A stretch of DNA of 64,000 nt from NCBI RefSeq assembly GCF_022346545.1, contig NZ_JAKRNU010000013.1, positions 62,001 to 126,000 on the forward strand. The letters are read 5' to 3'. The position numbers were made by a program, and so were the translations under genes. This DNA is from Sporosarcina sp. ACRSM. Lineage in GTDB: Bacteria > Bacillota > Bacilli > Bacillales_A > Planococcaceae. The notes beneath the pieces were generated by a model that saw only the letters and a program-made list of their open reading frames with translations, was not told where the DNA came from and searched no databases. This document shows positions 44,551 to 54,861 of this stretch, in pieces (positions within the stretch are counted from its first letter, which is position 1; the number at the start of each line of letters is the position of its first letter).

Positions 44551-45078
44551 TTATTTTAAATTTGTTACTACTTTATGTTCTTCGACTGTCTCGAAGTCTT
44601 CGTTAGAAAATACGTACAGAATCAATTCAAGGTTTTCATTGATTTCAGGTAGATCACCGTCATAGTTCTGAATTTCTAGCACAGCATCCGCTTTCTTCCC
44701 GCCAGATATATCTTGACTCATCATCAACATGGATTCATCAATCATTTTTCCGTCCGCGGAAACTTCTCTCGCTTGTACAGTGATTGTATCTTCTCGTTTG
44801 TTTTCAACTTCGAATGTCACTTTATATTTTTCTTCGTCCCATTCTTTATCTACAATCTTCTCTATACTTACTAATGTCGCTTTAATATTTTCGGTATCGG
44901 CAACTTCTTGATTTAGTTCATTCTTCTCGTTTTCGTCCTGTACTTCTTCCTTGTTCGTTTCCTTTTGTTCGCCAGTTACTGAACCGACCTCTTTGTCTGT
45001 TGTTTCTACCGAGTCATCTCCACAAGCTGCTAAAACAAGCACCATTGCTAACATGAGAAATCCAATAAGTTTTTTCAT
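44551..45078 (-). CDS. Lipoprotein with DUF5067-like beta domain
   Basis: The 175-residue product has a lipoprotein signal (MKKLIGFLMLAMVLVLAAC, lipobox LAAC), an acidic Glu/Asn-rich linker (about 22-65) and an Ig-like beta domain. The domain (IKATLVSIEKIVDKEWDEEK, VTFEVENKREDTITVQAREV) has the pattern of DUF4352/DUF5067 extracellular domains. AGGAGG precedes ATG 45078. It is a single-gene unit with its own terminator. It may be an outer-face partner for the TcaA-like part of the adjacent dynamin fusion, but only proximity suggests this. Confidence 0.82.
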   Translation of the reverse strand: MKKLIGFLMLAMVLVLAACGDDSVETTDKEVGSVTGEQKETNKEEVQDENEKNELNQEVADTENIKATLVSIEKIVDKEWDEEKYKVTFEVENKREDTITVQAREVSADGKMIDESMLMMSQDISGGKKADAVLEIQNYDGDLPEINENLELILYVFSNEDFETVEEHKVVTNLK

Positions 45079-45473
45079 AGTTGTTCCTCCTCTTATGTAC
45101 TATTACATAGTACGATAGTGTTATTAAAATTTCTATACCTTCAAGTTAATTACCATAAAATACATTTATATCCTTGTAATTTTCAGATTACTACCTTGGA
45201 CAATTTTTCAAATCGTATGTACGGCTTTATACTGGTTTGCTACATCGTGTGTTTATCGCTTTGGATGAGAGCCATTTTGATCGTGTAAAGATTGAAGGTA
45301 GTTGCAGAAGTAATGTAACAAGGACGATTGTTAGTGATTGTTGCAACAAAAAGAAGCACCTCCTTGATACGTTAATCGTACCAGGGAGGTGCCACTTTTG
45401 AATATGCGTTGTGTGATTACAGGCTTACACTGCGACTGCCATAGCCGTTTTCTTCAATCCGCTCATCTCTACA
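45079..45473. other. Intergenic stretch with terminator at 45356-45392
   Basis: GCACCTCC / GGAGGTGC with a 21-base loop and TTTTTG on the minus strand terminates the DUF262 gene. No gene of credible length is present. A 13-codon frame MSGLKKTAMAVAV at about 45430-45470 is too weak to call. Confidence 0.55.
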
Positions 45474-48020
45474 TTATTCTACGGTAGTTAGCGCATTTTG
45501 AAGTTTATCAAAATGTTCTATTAGCCATTTAAAGTGCTGATGATACAATTCTGGATTGTATATATCCGCTTCAACAGAATATAAAATCCTTTTGGCTACA
45601 CTATTTTCTTTGCTTGTGTACCACTCAAGGGAAAAACCACATGCATTTTCTATTTCCGCTTTTTTCGCTTCAAGCTTTGAAAAATTTTCAGGCTGGTAAA
45701 CATAAATTCCTATACGTAGAGTCCCCTTTTTGAGAACCTGAAAAAACAAATGATAGTTCGGACTCCCCACCGTAACATCATACCAATTATCATACGATGG
45801 CTTTCGGGTAGCAATATCATTCCCACGTCCGTTTTCCCGACAGTACTTAACAAAATTACTCCAAAAATCCATCCTTAGTAAATGACGTTCGGATAATTCC
45901 CTTGTTGTCGTTGTAGCAGCATCAAATGTATTATCAAATGCTGTTTTATCGATTTCCGGAATTTCTTCACGTCCATCATTCACAAACGGAATATGAAGCA
46001 GCTCTATCATTTGTTCTTCGTCTGTAAAATGGATATTCCAACGTTTCTCCAGGAACTTCAGCATTTTTATACCCCGTTCGAGGATACGTTGTGCGTCCCA
46101 ATCAGCTTCATGGGACACTTCAAGTTCAGAATGCGAACCATCTTCATACCCACGACGCCCATTTGTCTTTGAGACTTTCTTATCTTCAAAGCTATCATTC
46201 TGTAAAGCAGAATTGACACTCTGTGATAATGGCAGCAGATTTCCAAGTGAATCGGATAGGATTTTGATTTCGTCATCTGTATATTGGCGGAACTGATTTC
46301 TCCAGTACCATTTCGTCGGTGTCTGTGGAAGGATATGCTCAATCGTCACTTTGTCTTTCTCGACTTTTGTAAAAGGTGTCCACCCAAGCTTTTCAATGCC
46401 TGTTTGTTTAGCTTTTTCGTATTCATATTCAAATAGAAGATAACGTAGATCACGCCAGCCATAAAACCCATTCCCATTAGAAAAGTTTTTACCAATCCGA
46501 GCGATAAATGTATCAATGGTATACGCCATATCCCAGTCAGCTGTCTCATTCAAAGATGCTGTCACTTGATGAATGGCCAGGTTTTCCATATAGACTTCAC
46601 GCGTTTTTCGGTAATAATGACTGCTTTGGTAGCTCGACTGATAAGCGGCCATTCTGAAGGATAAAAATATAAACCGTTCAATCGCGCGAAATAAAGCAAC
46701 TCGCTCGCTGGATGAAACTTCCCCATCCAACGCAAGTGATACAGTAACGAGTGGTCTAAAATAGCCCATTCCAATTCGATTCAGCCGCTCTAACCAAAGT
46801 TTTTCTTCATGAGTCAAACTACTGAGTTGTGGAAAATGAGAATAAAACCAGTATTTTGCTACCTCTTTCAGACTGTTCACATAATCTGCTATATCCTTCG
46901 GTTCAAGTCTACTTATTGTTTTGACAGTATCAGTCGGTTTCGGAACATCATCATCTTCATCGGCGAATTCTAGATCTATGTTTTCTGGAATTTCTTCCTC
47001 AACCACATCCACCTGCTTCTGAAATACATTCTTTGCGGAGAATTTATTCAGCAAGAATTTTATGTAGTCATCGCCTTTTTTACGCGAGTAATGAAAATAC
47101 ATAATCCAATGCGCCCTTAAAAATTCATCATCCGAAAGTGGTGAATGCTGATTGCGGCCAAGCTGATAATAAACCTCTTTCCATGCATCGTTTATCTGTT
47201 TTCTCAATTCTACTTTATCCATCACATCCAATTGTGAATCATCATATAGCGTAGTCAAATAGATCAGCCGATTCTTAAGTAATTCAAGATTCGTCAGTTT
47301 CTTTCCACGATTATTCATGGTCTCGAAAGCAACAAAAACATCGTAATCATCTTCAATTTCATGAATATTAAACATCAACTGCTGTGTCAATTTACGGAAT
47401 AAGGTTTCAATCCCCTCCATTCCTTCTGACGCATTCAATTTTTTTAGACAATCGGAAAAAAATCTCTTCGCATAGCCTAGATTTTGTGTATAGTAAGTCT
47501 CATTAACCGTCCCTCTATGAGGTTCTTCATACACCCGATATACAAGATATTCAGCACTCGGGTTGTCTGTCTCGTATCCAAACAAGTATGTCGTAATAAA
47601 ATTCTGAGGCGGACGTTTCTGTGATATGTATTTGGACCGTATCGATTTTAATGTTTGATAGCAAAGAACAATCTCCTCTTCACTCTTTTCAGCATTGCAT
47701 TCCAAGTTTTTCACGAAGGATACAATCTCGTTAACAAGGATTGAAAAGGTCGTAAGGCGCTGCTGACCATCTACAACATGATAGGCTCTATGACCTGAAT
47801 CCAGCAGCCACTTATCATTTCCCCAGCCTTTTGTTTCCGCCTTTGGAACAGCCTTTAAAGAAAGCAATCCCGTATAGTGATATCGATCCCCTTGCAAATT
47901 CATGACATCATCCCAAAAGTCCACAAGCTGCGCCTGCTTCCAAGCGTATCCCCTTTGATAATCTGGAATCCGAAACAACTTATTTTGATACAGCTCAGAA
48001 AGTGATTGTAAATTACTCAT
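45474..48020 (-). CDS. DUF262/DUF1524 GmrSD-like protein with C-terminal DUF4268
   Basis: The 848-residue product begins with a DUF262 (ParB-like) domain containing [11 protein letters not shown] (17-27) and [10 protein letters not shown] (82-91). A DUF1524 HNH-type nuclease region holds [11 protein letters not shown] and LGNLLPLS. The last ~140 residues ([37 protein letters not shown]) match the DUF4268 pattern. GmrSD enzymes are NTP-dependent nucleases that restrict modified phage DNA. Nuclease motifs HILP and NLLPL are present, so activity is plausible. ATG 48020 follows TAGGAG; the frame to 48044 lacks a site. It lies in an island of likely defence genes. Confidence 0.88.
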   Translation of the reverse strand: MSNLQSLSELYQNKLFRIPDYQRGYAWKQAQLVDFWDDVMNLQGDRYHYTGLLSLKAVPKAETKGWGNDKWLLDSGHRAYHVVDGQQRLTTFSILVNEIVSFVKNLECNAEKSEEEIVLCYQTLKSIRSKYISQKRPPQNFITTYLFGYETDNPSAEYLVYRVYEEPHRGTVNETYYTQNLGYAKRFFSDCLKKLNASEGMEGIETLFRKLTQQLMFNIHEIEDDYDVFVAFETMNNRGKKLTNLELLKNRLIYLTTLYDDSQLDVMDKVELRKQINDAWKEVYYQLGRNQHSPLSDDEFLRAHWIMYFHYSRKKGDDYIKFLLNKFSAKNVFQKQVDVVEEEIPENIDLEFADEDDDVPKPTDTVKTISRLEPKDIADYVNSLKEVAKYWFYSHFPQLSSLTHEEKLWLERLNRIGMGYFRPLVTVSLALDGEVSSSERVALFRAIERFIFLSFRMAAYQSSYQSSHYYRKTREVYMENLAIHQVTASLNETADWDMAYTIDTFIARIGKNFSNGNGFYGWRDLRYLLFEYEYEKAKQTGIEKLGWTPFTKVEKDKVTIEHILPQTPTKWYWRNQFRQYTDDEIKILSDSLGNLLPLSQSVNSALQNDSFEDKKVSKTNGRRGYEDGSHSELEVSHEADWDAQRILERGIKMLKFLEKRWNIHFTDEEQMIELLHIPFVNDGREEIPEIDKTAFDNTFDAATTTTRELSERHLLRMDFWSNFVKYCRENGRGNDIATRKPSYDNWYDVTVGSPNYHLFFQVLKKGTLRIGIYVYQPENFSKLEAKKAEIENACGFSLEWYTSKENSVAKRILYSVEADIYNPELYHQHFKWLIEHFDKLQNALTTVE

Positions 48021-48060
48021 AACTAATCTCCTACTTTCCCCCAATTTTACTTTTAAATAG

Positions 48061-48282
48061 TTACTTGCTCATTTTGATCATGCCGAAATATTGAAAGGCT
48101 TTTTTGATATCTTCTTGATTTTTTGCTGGGCACGGGAATATTCTCTCATTAATATTCTTTCTATTCCTGGCAACCTTCGGAGACAGGCCACATATTTCTT
48201 TTGTATGGGCTATCCAACAGGTCTTAGGTATGTAACCAAAGTTTTCTTTTACATAATTTTGGATTTCTTTGTAGGTGGCCAT
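48061..48282 (-). CDS. Small conserved protein upstream of the GmrSD-like gene
   Basis: The 73-residue product starts [20 protein letters not shown] and contains [13 protein letters not shown] and [15 protein letters not shown]. This pattern recurs in small uncharacterised proteins that accompany mobile or defence genes, often as a stand-alone module or fused to larger proteins. The [12 protein letters not shown] segment suggests a winged-helix-like fold. I start at ATG 48282, with GAGGG about ten bases upstream; the longer frame has no ribosome binding site. It ends 40 bases before the GmrSD-like gene and is probably co-transcribed. Confidence 0.72.
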   Translation of the reverse strand: MATYKEIQNYVKENFGYIPKTCWIAHTKEICGLSPKVARNRKNINERIFPCPAKNQEDIKKAFQYFGMIKMSK

Positions 48283-48463
48283 ATAATCTGCACCCTCTTT
48301 CAATTTGAGATAATACTTGGTAATGATCTCTATATTCCCCATACAAAGTTCATTTTTTTAAAATACAAAATAAGCCAACTTGAAGTTTGCTTCAAATCGG
48401 CCCCAGTTGGTAATTGTTCTATTCCAGATTCATGTTTTTTATTCATTAGCGCTGTATGTGAAA

Positions 48464-48613
48464 TTATTTCTGGCCTCGTTCTTTTCGAATGGTACCAATC
48501 TTTTTATCACTTCTTGTATCTCTGCCATCATCGTTTCGAATCGTACCTGGCGGTAATCCGTGTTTCTTTTCAAATGTGCCAACTGTACAATCACTTCTAG
48601 TTTTTCTTGTCAT
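48464..48613 (-). CDS. Small basic protein with internal repeat
   Basis: The 49-residue product is MTRKTRSDCTVGTFEKKHG followed by LPPGTIRNDDGRDTRSDKK and IGTIRKERGQK. TRSD-x-VGT/KIGT-x-x-K occurs twice, so it is an internal duplication of about 30 residues. GGAGG lies six bases before ATG 48613, strong support for a real gene despite the length. Small proteins with the GTIRN-DGRD-TRSD motif occur in many bacterial genomes without assigned function. It precedes the small 73-residue gene and the GmrSD-like gene on the same strand. Confidence 0.7.
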   Translation of the reverse strand: MTRKTRSDCTVGTFEKKHGLPPGTIRNDDGRDTRSDKKIGTIRKERGQK

Positions 48614-48842
48614 TTTGTTTCCTCCATTCTTTAATGAGCCTTCAATGAGTATGAATAAGTATTTTTTACTACATTCCAACCATACGCTTATGCCGAAATA
48701 GAAAAGAAACGACTTATCTAAAGCAATTGTACTACATGCATCTGTCTACCGTCTATATCCAAAGAAGGAATAGTACGTCAATTTGGTTTTTAGGAGTTTT
48801 ATGAGTGACTGTCACTCCTATTGAATCCACTAAGCGCTCAGT

Positions 48843-49373
48843 CTATTCTATTTTTGTACCAATAGGGTAATTCACCAATCGCCATTCTTCACTGTATCCC
48901 ATACTTAAATGGCAGTTAATATGCCCTTTTTTGTCTTGGAAACATTTTACTCGTTCTTTAAAAGGGAGTAATTCGCGTTTCACATTATTGATAGCCTCTT
49001 TATATTTTGCTTTCCCATCGGCATCTCGTCCCCAGCCTACGATAATCAATTGTGAGTCTTCTAAAGCTTTCCTTATAAACTCCACATTATGCAGCTCATC
49101 ATTTTCTTTTCTATTCTTTAGTCCATCTTGCTTTTTAGATCTGTAAGCAAATAGATTAACAATCTCTACCTGACCGTAACCATTTTGGATTAAATAATTC
49201 GTTAGGTTCATAACTGTTTTATCCATTAAAAGTTCTGTTGCATCGCTCGGATTTATTCCTATAAATGCAGCTTTAGGTTTGTCCTCATCCCAAATCTTCG
49301 TCAATGAGTACCTGTAATTCTGATATTCTGAATAGATAGCCTTCGTTTTCATTATGTGCTCTTTTGTAATCAT
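48843..49373 (-). CDS. DUF1643 protein
   Basis: The 176-residue product has the DUF1643 core: YRYSLTKIWDEDKPKAAFIG, then INPSDATELLMDKTV, VEIVNLFAYRSK and IIVGWGRDADGKAKY. The domain is found in many bacteria and phages, with no proven activity. The INPS and VNLFAYR motifs suggest a nucleotide-hydrolase or glycosidase-like Rossmann fold. GGGAGGGG precedes ATG 49373. It is a lone gene within the defence-like island. Confidence 0.85.
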   Translation of the reverse strand: MITKEHIMKTKAIYSEYQNYRYSLTKIWDEDKPKAAFIGINPSDATELLMDKTVMNLTNYLIQNGYGQVEIVNLFAYRSKKQDGLKNRKENDELHNVEFIRKALEDSQLIIVGWGRDADGKAKYKEAINNVKRELLPFKERVKCFQDKKGHINCHLSMGYSEEWRLVNYPIGTKIE

Positions 49374-49523
49374 ATCATGACCCCTCCCTCATCATTCTAT
49401 CAAGCCTAATAGGATATAAATCTGAATATGTGCTAAGTATAGTTTTCGATTTCTCGTGACTTAATTGATCTTTGAAAATTAAAGGCTTAGCATTCTATTC
49501 TTATATTTAAAATGAGACATGAT

Positions 49524-50318
49524 TTATTTGACTTTATATAAATCTGAATGTATTATATTTGCGTTTATATTAAATTTCTTTATAACCGCCTCTACAATTT
49601 CAACGAACCACTGTGAAGCATCTGGAGAAACATATATCGACTCAACTAGCTCTGAAAGATCGACTTTAATGTTAACTCCATAAATATCTTCATCTTTCAG
49701 GGGTTTTGCATCATGATGACCAGCATAAAGTAACCGTACTTCCTGTTCATGAGCGAATGAAATTCGCTTTGAAAAGAATGGTTCAAATACATTTCCAAAA
49801 AAATTGCTTTCTCTCGTAAAATCAATATAATTCACTTTTCCAATATAAATTTCCTGTTCACAGCCATTAATACTATTTTTTAAACGATCAAAGGTTGTTT
49901 GAATGGCAACACCTTCATCACTTTTTAAATATAAATCCCACATTGCTGCAGACTCATATTCATTTAAATGCCAACAGTTTATAAAAGTATTTTTTCTTTG
50001 GTATTCAGAGTCACTATAAATTTGTTCTGTAAACTCTTCTGCCTTCTCTAATAAATCCTGTTTGTCTTTTCCTTCAAATTTTATAGTCTCATCTTCAAAA
50101 ATATACTCGTTGGAGGCAATTCTCTCTAAACTTTCGCGCATATCGTCTACTTTAAAACCAATGATTTTGCCTTCAAAAATATCTTTGAACATGTCTGATC
50201 TGCAAAGATATAAAGAATGATTATTTATCAAGCTAACTAATTTTGCAAAATCCATGTATCTCCATAACTTTGCATTTCCTTTAATATTTGAGTTAATTAC
50301 CGGATGTTCAACAAACAT
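49524..50318 (-). CDS. DUF2971 protein
   Basis: The 264-residue product has the DUF2971 pattern: LWRYMDFAKLVSLINNHSLY, LCRSDMFKDIFEG, NCWHLNEYESAAMWDLY, VAIQTTFDRLKN and KRISFAHEQEVRLLY. These proteins are common in accessory regions and defence islands, with unknown biochemical role. The W..N..ES.AMW motif is conserved and may form an active site. AGAGGTAAG precedes ATG 50318. It is cytoplasmic, with no membrane segment. Confidence 0.88.
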   Translation of the reverse strand: MFVEHPVINSNIKGNAKLWRYMDFAKLVSLINNHSLYLCRSDMFKDIFEGKIIGFKVDDMRESLERIASNEYIFEDETIKFEGKDKQDLLEKAEEFTEQIYSDSEYQRKNTFINCWHLNEYESAAMWDLYLKSDEGVAIQTTFDRLKNSINGCEQEIYIGKVNYIDFTRESNFFGNVFEPFFSKRISFAHEQEVRLLYAGHHDAKPLKDEDIYGVNIKVDLSELVESIYVSPDASQWFVEIVEAVIKKFNINANIIHSDLYKVK

Positions 50319-50502
50319 AGTGGCTTACCTCTCTTAAATTTTTAAATGATATTTTCCCTGCACACTCTTTTAATTTACTTTGTCTGGTAATGGAATACTC
50401 CGCCAAAACACCCGGCGAATCATATTTCTTGATAGCCATCTCTTCGTCATACAGGAGTATCAAAAAGATAATTGTAGTTTTTGAGAAATAAACACCTTAA
50501 GA

Positions 50503-51060
50503 TTACTCGATTTCCTTTTCACCCCTTCTTTCTTCGAGTAGATACTCATATTTATATTTCTTTTTAATCTTTTTCGCAAGTTGTTCAAAACCTTCAGCGT
50601 AGTATTTGTTGGTAGTCATTCGTCTTTCCTGAATATATGGTTGTAGCAAATAAAATAATTTGACGACAGAATAGCCAGATGAGCTTTTAAAGATCCATAT
50701 GGGTAAATAGCCTTTAGAAACCATCATCCCCCAAAAGTGAAAGAAACCACAAATCTCAGCGGCGGCAGTTTGATCTATGTTTCCCTTTTCGTTTTCTAGA
50801 TCATAGATTTTGCCTCTATTCTGAATCATCTCCTGTGTATCACCTTGTTGGAAATACTCTCGAATTGCTTCGAAATTAGCGACTCTTTTAGATGCTAGGC
50901 TCATAACTACTCCTGTTACCCCCGATGCAATAGCCGACATCCCAACTATAGTCGCTAATTGTATTTTACTGAAAATACCTTTCAATGCGTCTCCGTAGAA
51001 AAGAACACTAAGCAATAAACTTAGCGAAATAAAGGCATAAGCTATAATTCTCCTGTTCAC
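50503..51060 (-). CDS. Membrane protein with DUF4760-like cytoplasmic domain
   Basis: The 185-residue product has two N-terminal membrane spans (about 6-24 and 34-56) and a soluble part of about 125 residues. The soluble part contains FEAIREYFQQGDTQEM, an acidic DLENEKGNIDQTAAAEICGF and FFHFWGMMVSKGYLPIWIF. The layout of two short TM helices and a helical bundle resembles DUF4760-type proteins, some of which occur in phage-defence settings. GTG start 51060 follows AGGGAG. No partner overlaps it. Confidence 0.72.
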   Translation of the reverse strand: MNRRIIAYAFISLSLLLSVLFYGDALKGIFSKIQLATIVGMSAIASGVTGVVMSLASKRVANFEAIREYFQQGDTQEMIQNRGKIYDLENEKGNIDQTAAAEICGFFHFWGMMVSKGYLPIWIFKSSSGYSVVKLFYLLQPYIQERRMTTNKYYAEGFEQLAKKIKKKYKYEYLLEERRGEKEIE

Positions 51061-51350
51061 AATAGTACTCCCTACGTAAATTTATTATAGTTCTATTATA
51101 CCACTTCCACTTCTTTAAGAGTAGCTATAGTCTTATCTATCCAACCATAAGCTTTCTATAATGGAAAAAAGAGCGACAATCAACCACTTTGATCTTTTTC
51201 AGCCGTATTTTCAACATAATAGTAGTCTGTCTATTTTCTTTGCATATATGTGATTGCTTAACGAACAAACGAGCTCGAATCATTGAGCTGAATAGTACTA
51301 GACTTGCATTACAGCGTAATCGTCGTAATAAGCTCCGCTGTAGCCATAAA

Positions 51351-51425
51351 CCAAACGAAGCTAATTCCGAATATCCAATGCAATTAACGATTGCCCTGAA
51401 CAGCGATTGGATGGAAAAAATATAA
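51351..51425 (-). pseudogene. Remnant of a tyrosine recombinase gene
   Basis: About 75 bases align without gaps with the coding sequence of the integrase at 26.1 kb (its bases 26281-26350), and the minus-strand translation FPSNRCSGQSLIALDIRN, stop, LRL parallels FPSNRCPDQPLSPSDIRNKLRL. Weaker similarity may continue to about 51310. It is a decayed relative of that enzyme, lying directly before the plus-strand S-layer cassette. The rest of 51061-51350 shows no gene. Confidence 0.7.
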
Positions 51426-51456
51426 TTACCTTCCTCATATAGTTTGGGGTGAAAAA

Positions 51457-54138
51457 TTGTGGGATTTGGGGGTAAGTGCGATTAACGCTGAAGAGATTCT
51501 GGTTACTTTTAATAAAGAAATGTCTGAGTCAGCAGCTAAGAACTCTAACTATGAAATCTCTATCAATGGCACAATTATTCCGGGTGCAACAATTATTGAG
51601 GATATCGTAGTGGATGGAAAAACAGCTTTAATTCGTTTGAACGAAGGCTCTTCTTTACCAAGTAGCCATCAATTTCGTTTAGGAGACAAAATTGTAGTTC
51701 AAACTACTGATGCGATCACTTCAGCTGATGGTACAGTATTACCTCGTTATTCATCAGAAGAGATTGTGTATAATGTAACTACAGCTCCAACAGTTAAAAA
51801 CGTTGCTATTGATCGTACTGCTGGTTCAGAAAGTTTAACGATTGAATTTGATCGCCCAGTTGACACTACAGTAGATTTAGTGAAGATTGATGGTATTTCA
51901 TTAACTAACGCAACACTAGTTGCTGTAGATGATACTATAGCTGGTAACTATTCTTATACCTTTGATATTAGCTTATCTGCTAATGGAGCAGTAGGTAGTG
52001 CACCAGCATTAACACAATCTCAGCTAGATTCAATTAAAGAAAAAGGAAACCATGAAGTAACAATTTTTGCTTTAACTGATACAGCATCTGCTAATCCAGC
52101 TGTGAATGCAGCAGTTAATGCAACTTATACGGTTTCTGAAGATACAACAGCTCCTAAAGTAATTAGTGTTACTGCAGTAAACGGTAATAAATTCTTCGTC
52201 GAAACAAATCGTGCAGTTACTTTGGATCGTACAGCTATTAAAGTCGAAAAAGGTACGCATGAATTTTCAAATGCTTCATCAGCGAATTTTGCTAATCCAG
52301 CGGCAGCATCAGCTTCCGAAGTTGTTGCAGCACCGGGAACTAGAAATGGTAAACCGGGTATTTATGTAGCAATTAAAGAAGCACCAACTACAGACGAAAA
52401 CCCACTATATAAAGGTACTGAGACAACAGCTTCCTTAAAAGTAACGCTTGAAAACTACAAAGCAAATGACTTAATCGGTACTAAGTATGTAGGTAATGTT
52501 TCTTTAACAAAAGATACTGTTAAGCCTAAAGTTAAAACAAATGAGTTAGTATCTGCTAACCAAATGACGGTAACATTTGAAAAACCTGTTACTCAAGTAA
52601 ATACTCTTGCTAATGATGAAGTTGTAGTTCGTGACAAAGACGGTGTTGTACTTTCTACTACGGTTTCTTCTGTAACTGGAGATACTTTAACAATTGCTTC
52701 AAGTGCAGCATTTGCTACTGATAAAGGACCATTCACAGTAGAGATTGCAGCTAATGAATTATATTATAATGAGACTACTTCATCTGTAGCAGCATATCAG
52801 GCAACTAGTTTACGAAATGACAAGTTAACAACTATTGTCCGTCCTTCTGAGAGCGGATTTAAATATGTAGAATTTGTTAATGGATCATCAACTTCAGATT
52901 TAGATGGTGTTGTTACTCAAACTACTGCAGCAGGTAAAAACGTTATCACTATTGACTACAAAACTGAAATGACCGATAGTGCAAAACTTGCAAGTAATTA
53001 CAAACTTGATGGTAAAGCGTTGCCGGCAGGTACAGTAGTTGATTTCGTAGGCGACAAAGAAAATGTTCATATCACTTTGCCAAAAGAAGCTGTAAAAGCT
53101 GATGGAAGTTTCTTATTGGAAATTTCTACAAATGTAACTACAGAATCTGGTTCAAAAGTTGTTAAGGACCTACAAACTCGTACACCTTATACTACAACTG
53201 TTGTATTAGCTGACGATACTAAGCCAGTATTAAAAGAAGCAGTATTTATTAAAGCATCAAATGCTTCTACTACTTCTGATGTAATCAAACTAACATTCAC
53301 TGAGGATATTGCTAACTCAGTTACAGCTACAAATGCAGTGAAGAACCTTGAAGTAACAATCAATGGCTCTAAACAAAATGTATCTATTGCCGCTTCTGAG
53401 CTTTCAGATGGTGACAACGAAGTAGTAATTACATTACCAAGTGCAGTGAGCCTTACAACTGTAACGAATATTAAGACAGTTGCAGATGAAAATGGAGATG
53501 TATTCATCGTTGATTCTTCTTCATTGGCTAACAAATTACAAATTGGTACAACTGTTGTAGCAGATGGCTCTAAAGCAGAAATCGACTTAGATGCGATCGC
53601 AGATCAGTCACTTGCTCAAGCAACAGTTAATTCAGCTACAGTTAATGGTGCAACTACAACTACAGTTCCAGGAGTAACTGCTAACTTAGCGTTAGCTGGA
53701 GCAGATGTAACTTGGTCTTCAAGTAATACTGCAGTAATTACAGATGCTGGTTTAGTAACACGTCCTGCATTTGCTGATGGAAATGCTACAGTTACTTTAA
53801 CTGCAACTGCAACTGTTAATGGTCAAACTGCTTCTAAAGACTTTACTATCACAGTAACAGCAGAAGCAGCTTCAAATGTAGCGACACTCGATGCTGTGGT
53901 TGGCAAATATTCTATTGGCGGTTCTGTAGGTAGTGAAACTCTAACAGCTGATGGTTCTGTAACTACTGTTGGAGCTTTAAAAGCAGCATTAGATACAACT
54001 CATGCAGCTGCAACAGTAAAAGTGACTGCTGCAGACGGTACTACAGAATTAACTGATGCTACTGCTTTGGCAAGTGGTCAAAAAGTAATTGTTACTGCTG
54101 AAGATGCTACAGCTACAGTTACTTATGTAATTCAGTAA
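51457..54138 (+). CDS. S-layer-type protein cassette without signal peptide or SLH anchor
   Basis: The 893-codon frame begins directly with SbsA-type Ig repeats (SAINAEEILVTFNKEM, then more units such as PTVKNVAIDRTAGSESLTIE) and ends with a Big_2-like domain (ADVTWSSSNTAVITDAGLVT) and a C-terminal TVTYVIQ. I see no signal peptide, no SLH domain, no cysteine and no convincing ribosome binding site or promoter. Codon use is strongly biased to GTA, GCT, ACT and CCA, unlike the neighbours and typical of highly expressed S-layer genes. The first 16 bases of the homologous part (51474-51489) are identical to those of the opposite cassette. I read it as a silent 3' portion of an S-layer gene rather than a complete gene. 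The start at 51457 is arbitrary. Confidence 0.72.
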   Translation: MWDLGVSAINAEEILVTFNKEMSESAAKNSNYEISINGTIIPGATIIEDIVVDGKTALIRLNEGSSLPSSHQFRLGDKIVVQTTDAITSADGTVLPRYSSEEIVYNVTTAPTVKNVAIDRTAGSESLTIEFDRPVDTTVDLVKIDGISLTNATLVAVDDTIAGNYSYTFDISLSANGAVGSAPALTQSQLDSIKEKGNHEVTIFALTDTASANPAVNAAVNATYTVSEDTTAPKVISVTAVNGNKFFVETNRAVTLDRTAIKVEKGTHEFSNASSANFANPAAASASEVVAAPGTRNGKPGIYVAIKEAPTTDENPLYKGTETTASLKVTLENYKANDLIGTKYVGNVSLTKDTVKPKVKTNELVSANQMTVTFEKPVTQVNTLANDEVVVRDKDGVVLSTTVSSVTGDTLTIASSAAFATDKGPFTVEIAANELYYNETTSSVAAYQATSLRNDKLTTIVRPSESGFKYVEFVNGSSTSDLDGVVTQTTAAGKNVITIDYKTEMTDSAKLASNYKLDGKALPAGTVVDFVGDKENVHITLPKEAVKADGSFLLEISTNVTTESGSKVVKDLQTRTPYTTTVVLADDTKPVLKEAVFIKASNASTTSDVIKLTFTEDIANSVTATNAVKNLEVTINGSKQNVSIAASELSDGDNEVVITLPSAVSLTTVTNIKTVADENGDVFIVDSSSLANKLQIGTTVVADGSKAEIDLDAIADQSLAQATVNSATVNGATTTTVPGVTANLALAGADVTWSSSNTAVITDAGLVTRPAFADGNATVTLTATATVNGQTASKDFTITVTAEAASNVATLDAVVGKYSIGGSVGSETLTADGSVTTVGALKAALDTTHAAATVKVTAADGTTELTDATALASGQKVIVTAEDATATVTYVIQ
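51474..51489 (+). repeat. 16-bp junction sequence shared by both S-layer cassettes (left copy)
   Basis: AAGTGCGATTAACGCT, encoding S-A-I-N-A in frame, is identical to 57854-57869 on the other strand. Sequence on either side differs between the two cassettes. It marks the point where an anchor-encoding 5' end would be joined. Confidence 0.7.
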
Positions 54139-54159
54139 TTTGCATTAATTTCGGGTTCC

Positions 54160-54277
54160 AGGTTCTAACACAATTCAGATGATTCACTTGATATTTTTTT
54201 GAGTGAATCTAGCAATCTAGAGGTAGAATCTAAAAATTCGAATGTAAAGAACAGCCAACTGTCTTTCGGGATGGTGA
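54160..54277. repeat. Left arm of long inverted repeat at cassette 3' ends
   Basis: The 118 bases behind the plus-strand cassette match, inverted, the bases behind the minus-strand cassette (55753-55870). Homology is about 70% in the outer part and nearly perfect in the inner 29-30 bases (54249-54277 versus 55753-55782, one base indel). The shared 3' flank shows the cassettes are relatives beyond their coding parts. Confidence 0.8.
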
Positions 54278-54327
54278 TGTGCACCCCAAAAGTTAGAGTC
54301 AAAATCTAACTTTTGGGGTGTTTTATT

Positions 54328-54861
54328 ATGGCTAAATATAGCGAGGAATTCAAGGTCGCAATTGTTCGGGAGTATTTAGATGGACGAATTGGGTATAGTT
54401 TGTTGGCGAAGAAACATGGTGTGAAATCAAAAGAGCAGATTAGAGAGTGGGTACTAATCTACCAGAAGTATGGTGTGGAAGAATTAGTTAAAAAGAAAAA
54501 TAATGAAGATTATCCTGTTCAATTCAAGCTAGATGTACTAAGCTTTATGAAAAGGACAGGCGTTTCGCGGTCAGAAACGGCACTTCAAATTGGACTGAAA
54601 AATTCATCGATGATTTCATCGTGGAAGAAGAAGTTCCTTGAAGGCGGTGTGGAGGCCCTGGATCAACCGAAAGGACGGCCTACCATGTCTGATAAAGCGA
54701 AGAACTTTAAACGAAGTAAACAGCCTGCCCCACAAGACGAAATGACACGTGAACAAAAACTAGAACGAGAAAATGAACTCTTTCGTTTAGAGGTGGAGTA
54801 CTTAAAAAAGTTAAAAGCTTTTCAGATGGATCCGGAGGGCTATCTCGAAAAGCACAAGTAG
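54328..54861 (+). CDS. IS3-family OrfA (helix-turn-helix protein)
   Basis: The 177-residue product has two helix-turn-helix units (EFKVAIVREYLDGRIGYSLL... and QFKLDVLSFMKRTGVSRSET...) and a C-terminal leucine-zipper-like helix (REQKLERENELFRLEVEYLK). I start at ATG 54328 (MAKYSEEF), behind GGGGTG. Near its end at 54804-54810 lies A AAA AAG in the zero frame, the standard -1 slippery site of IS3 elements, which would fuse OrfA to OrfB. Confidence 0.88.
   Translation: MAKYSEEFKVAIVREYLDGRIGYSLLAKKHGVKSKEQIREWVLIYQKYGVEELVKKKNNEDYPVQFKLDVLSFMKRTGVSRSETALQIGLKNSSMISSWKKKFLEGGVEALDQPKGRPTMSDKAKNFKRSKQPAPQDEMTREQKLERENELFRLEVEYLKKLKAFQMDPEGYLEKHK

Noticed and set aside
45430..45470. 13-codon minus-strand frame beginning MSGLKKTAMA
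   Set aside because: It resembles the start of a signal peptide but stops at once and has no Shine-Dalgarno.
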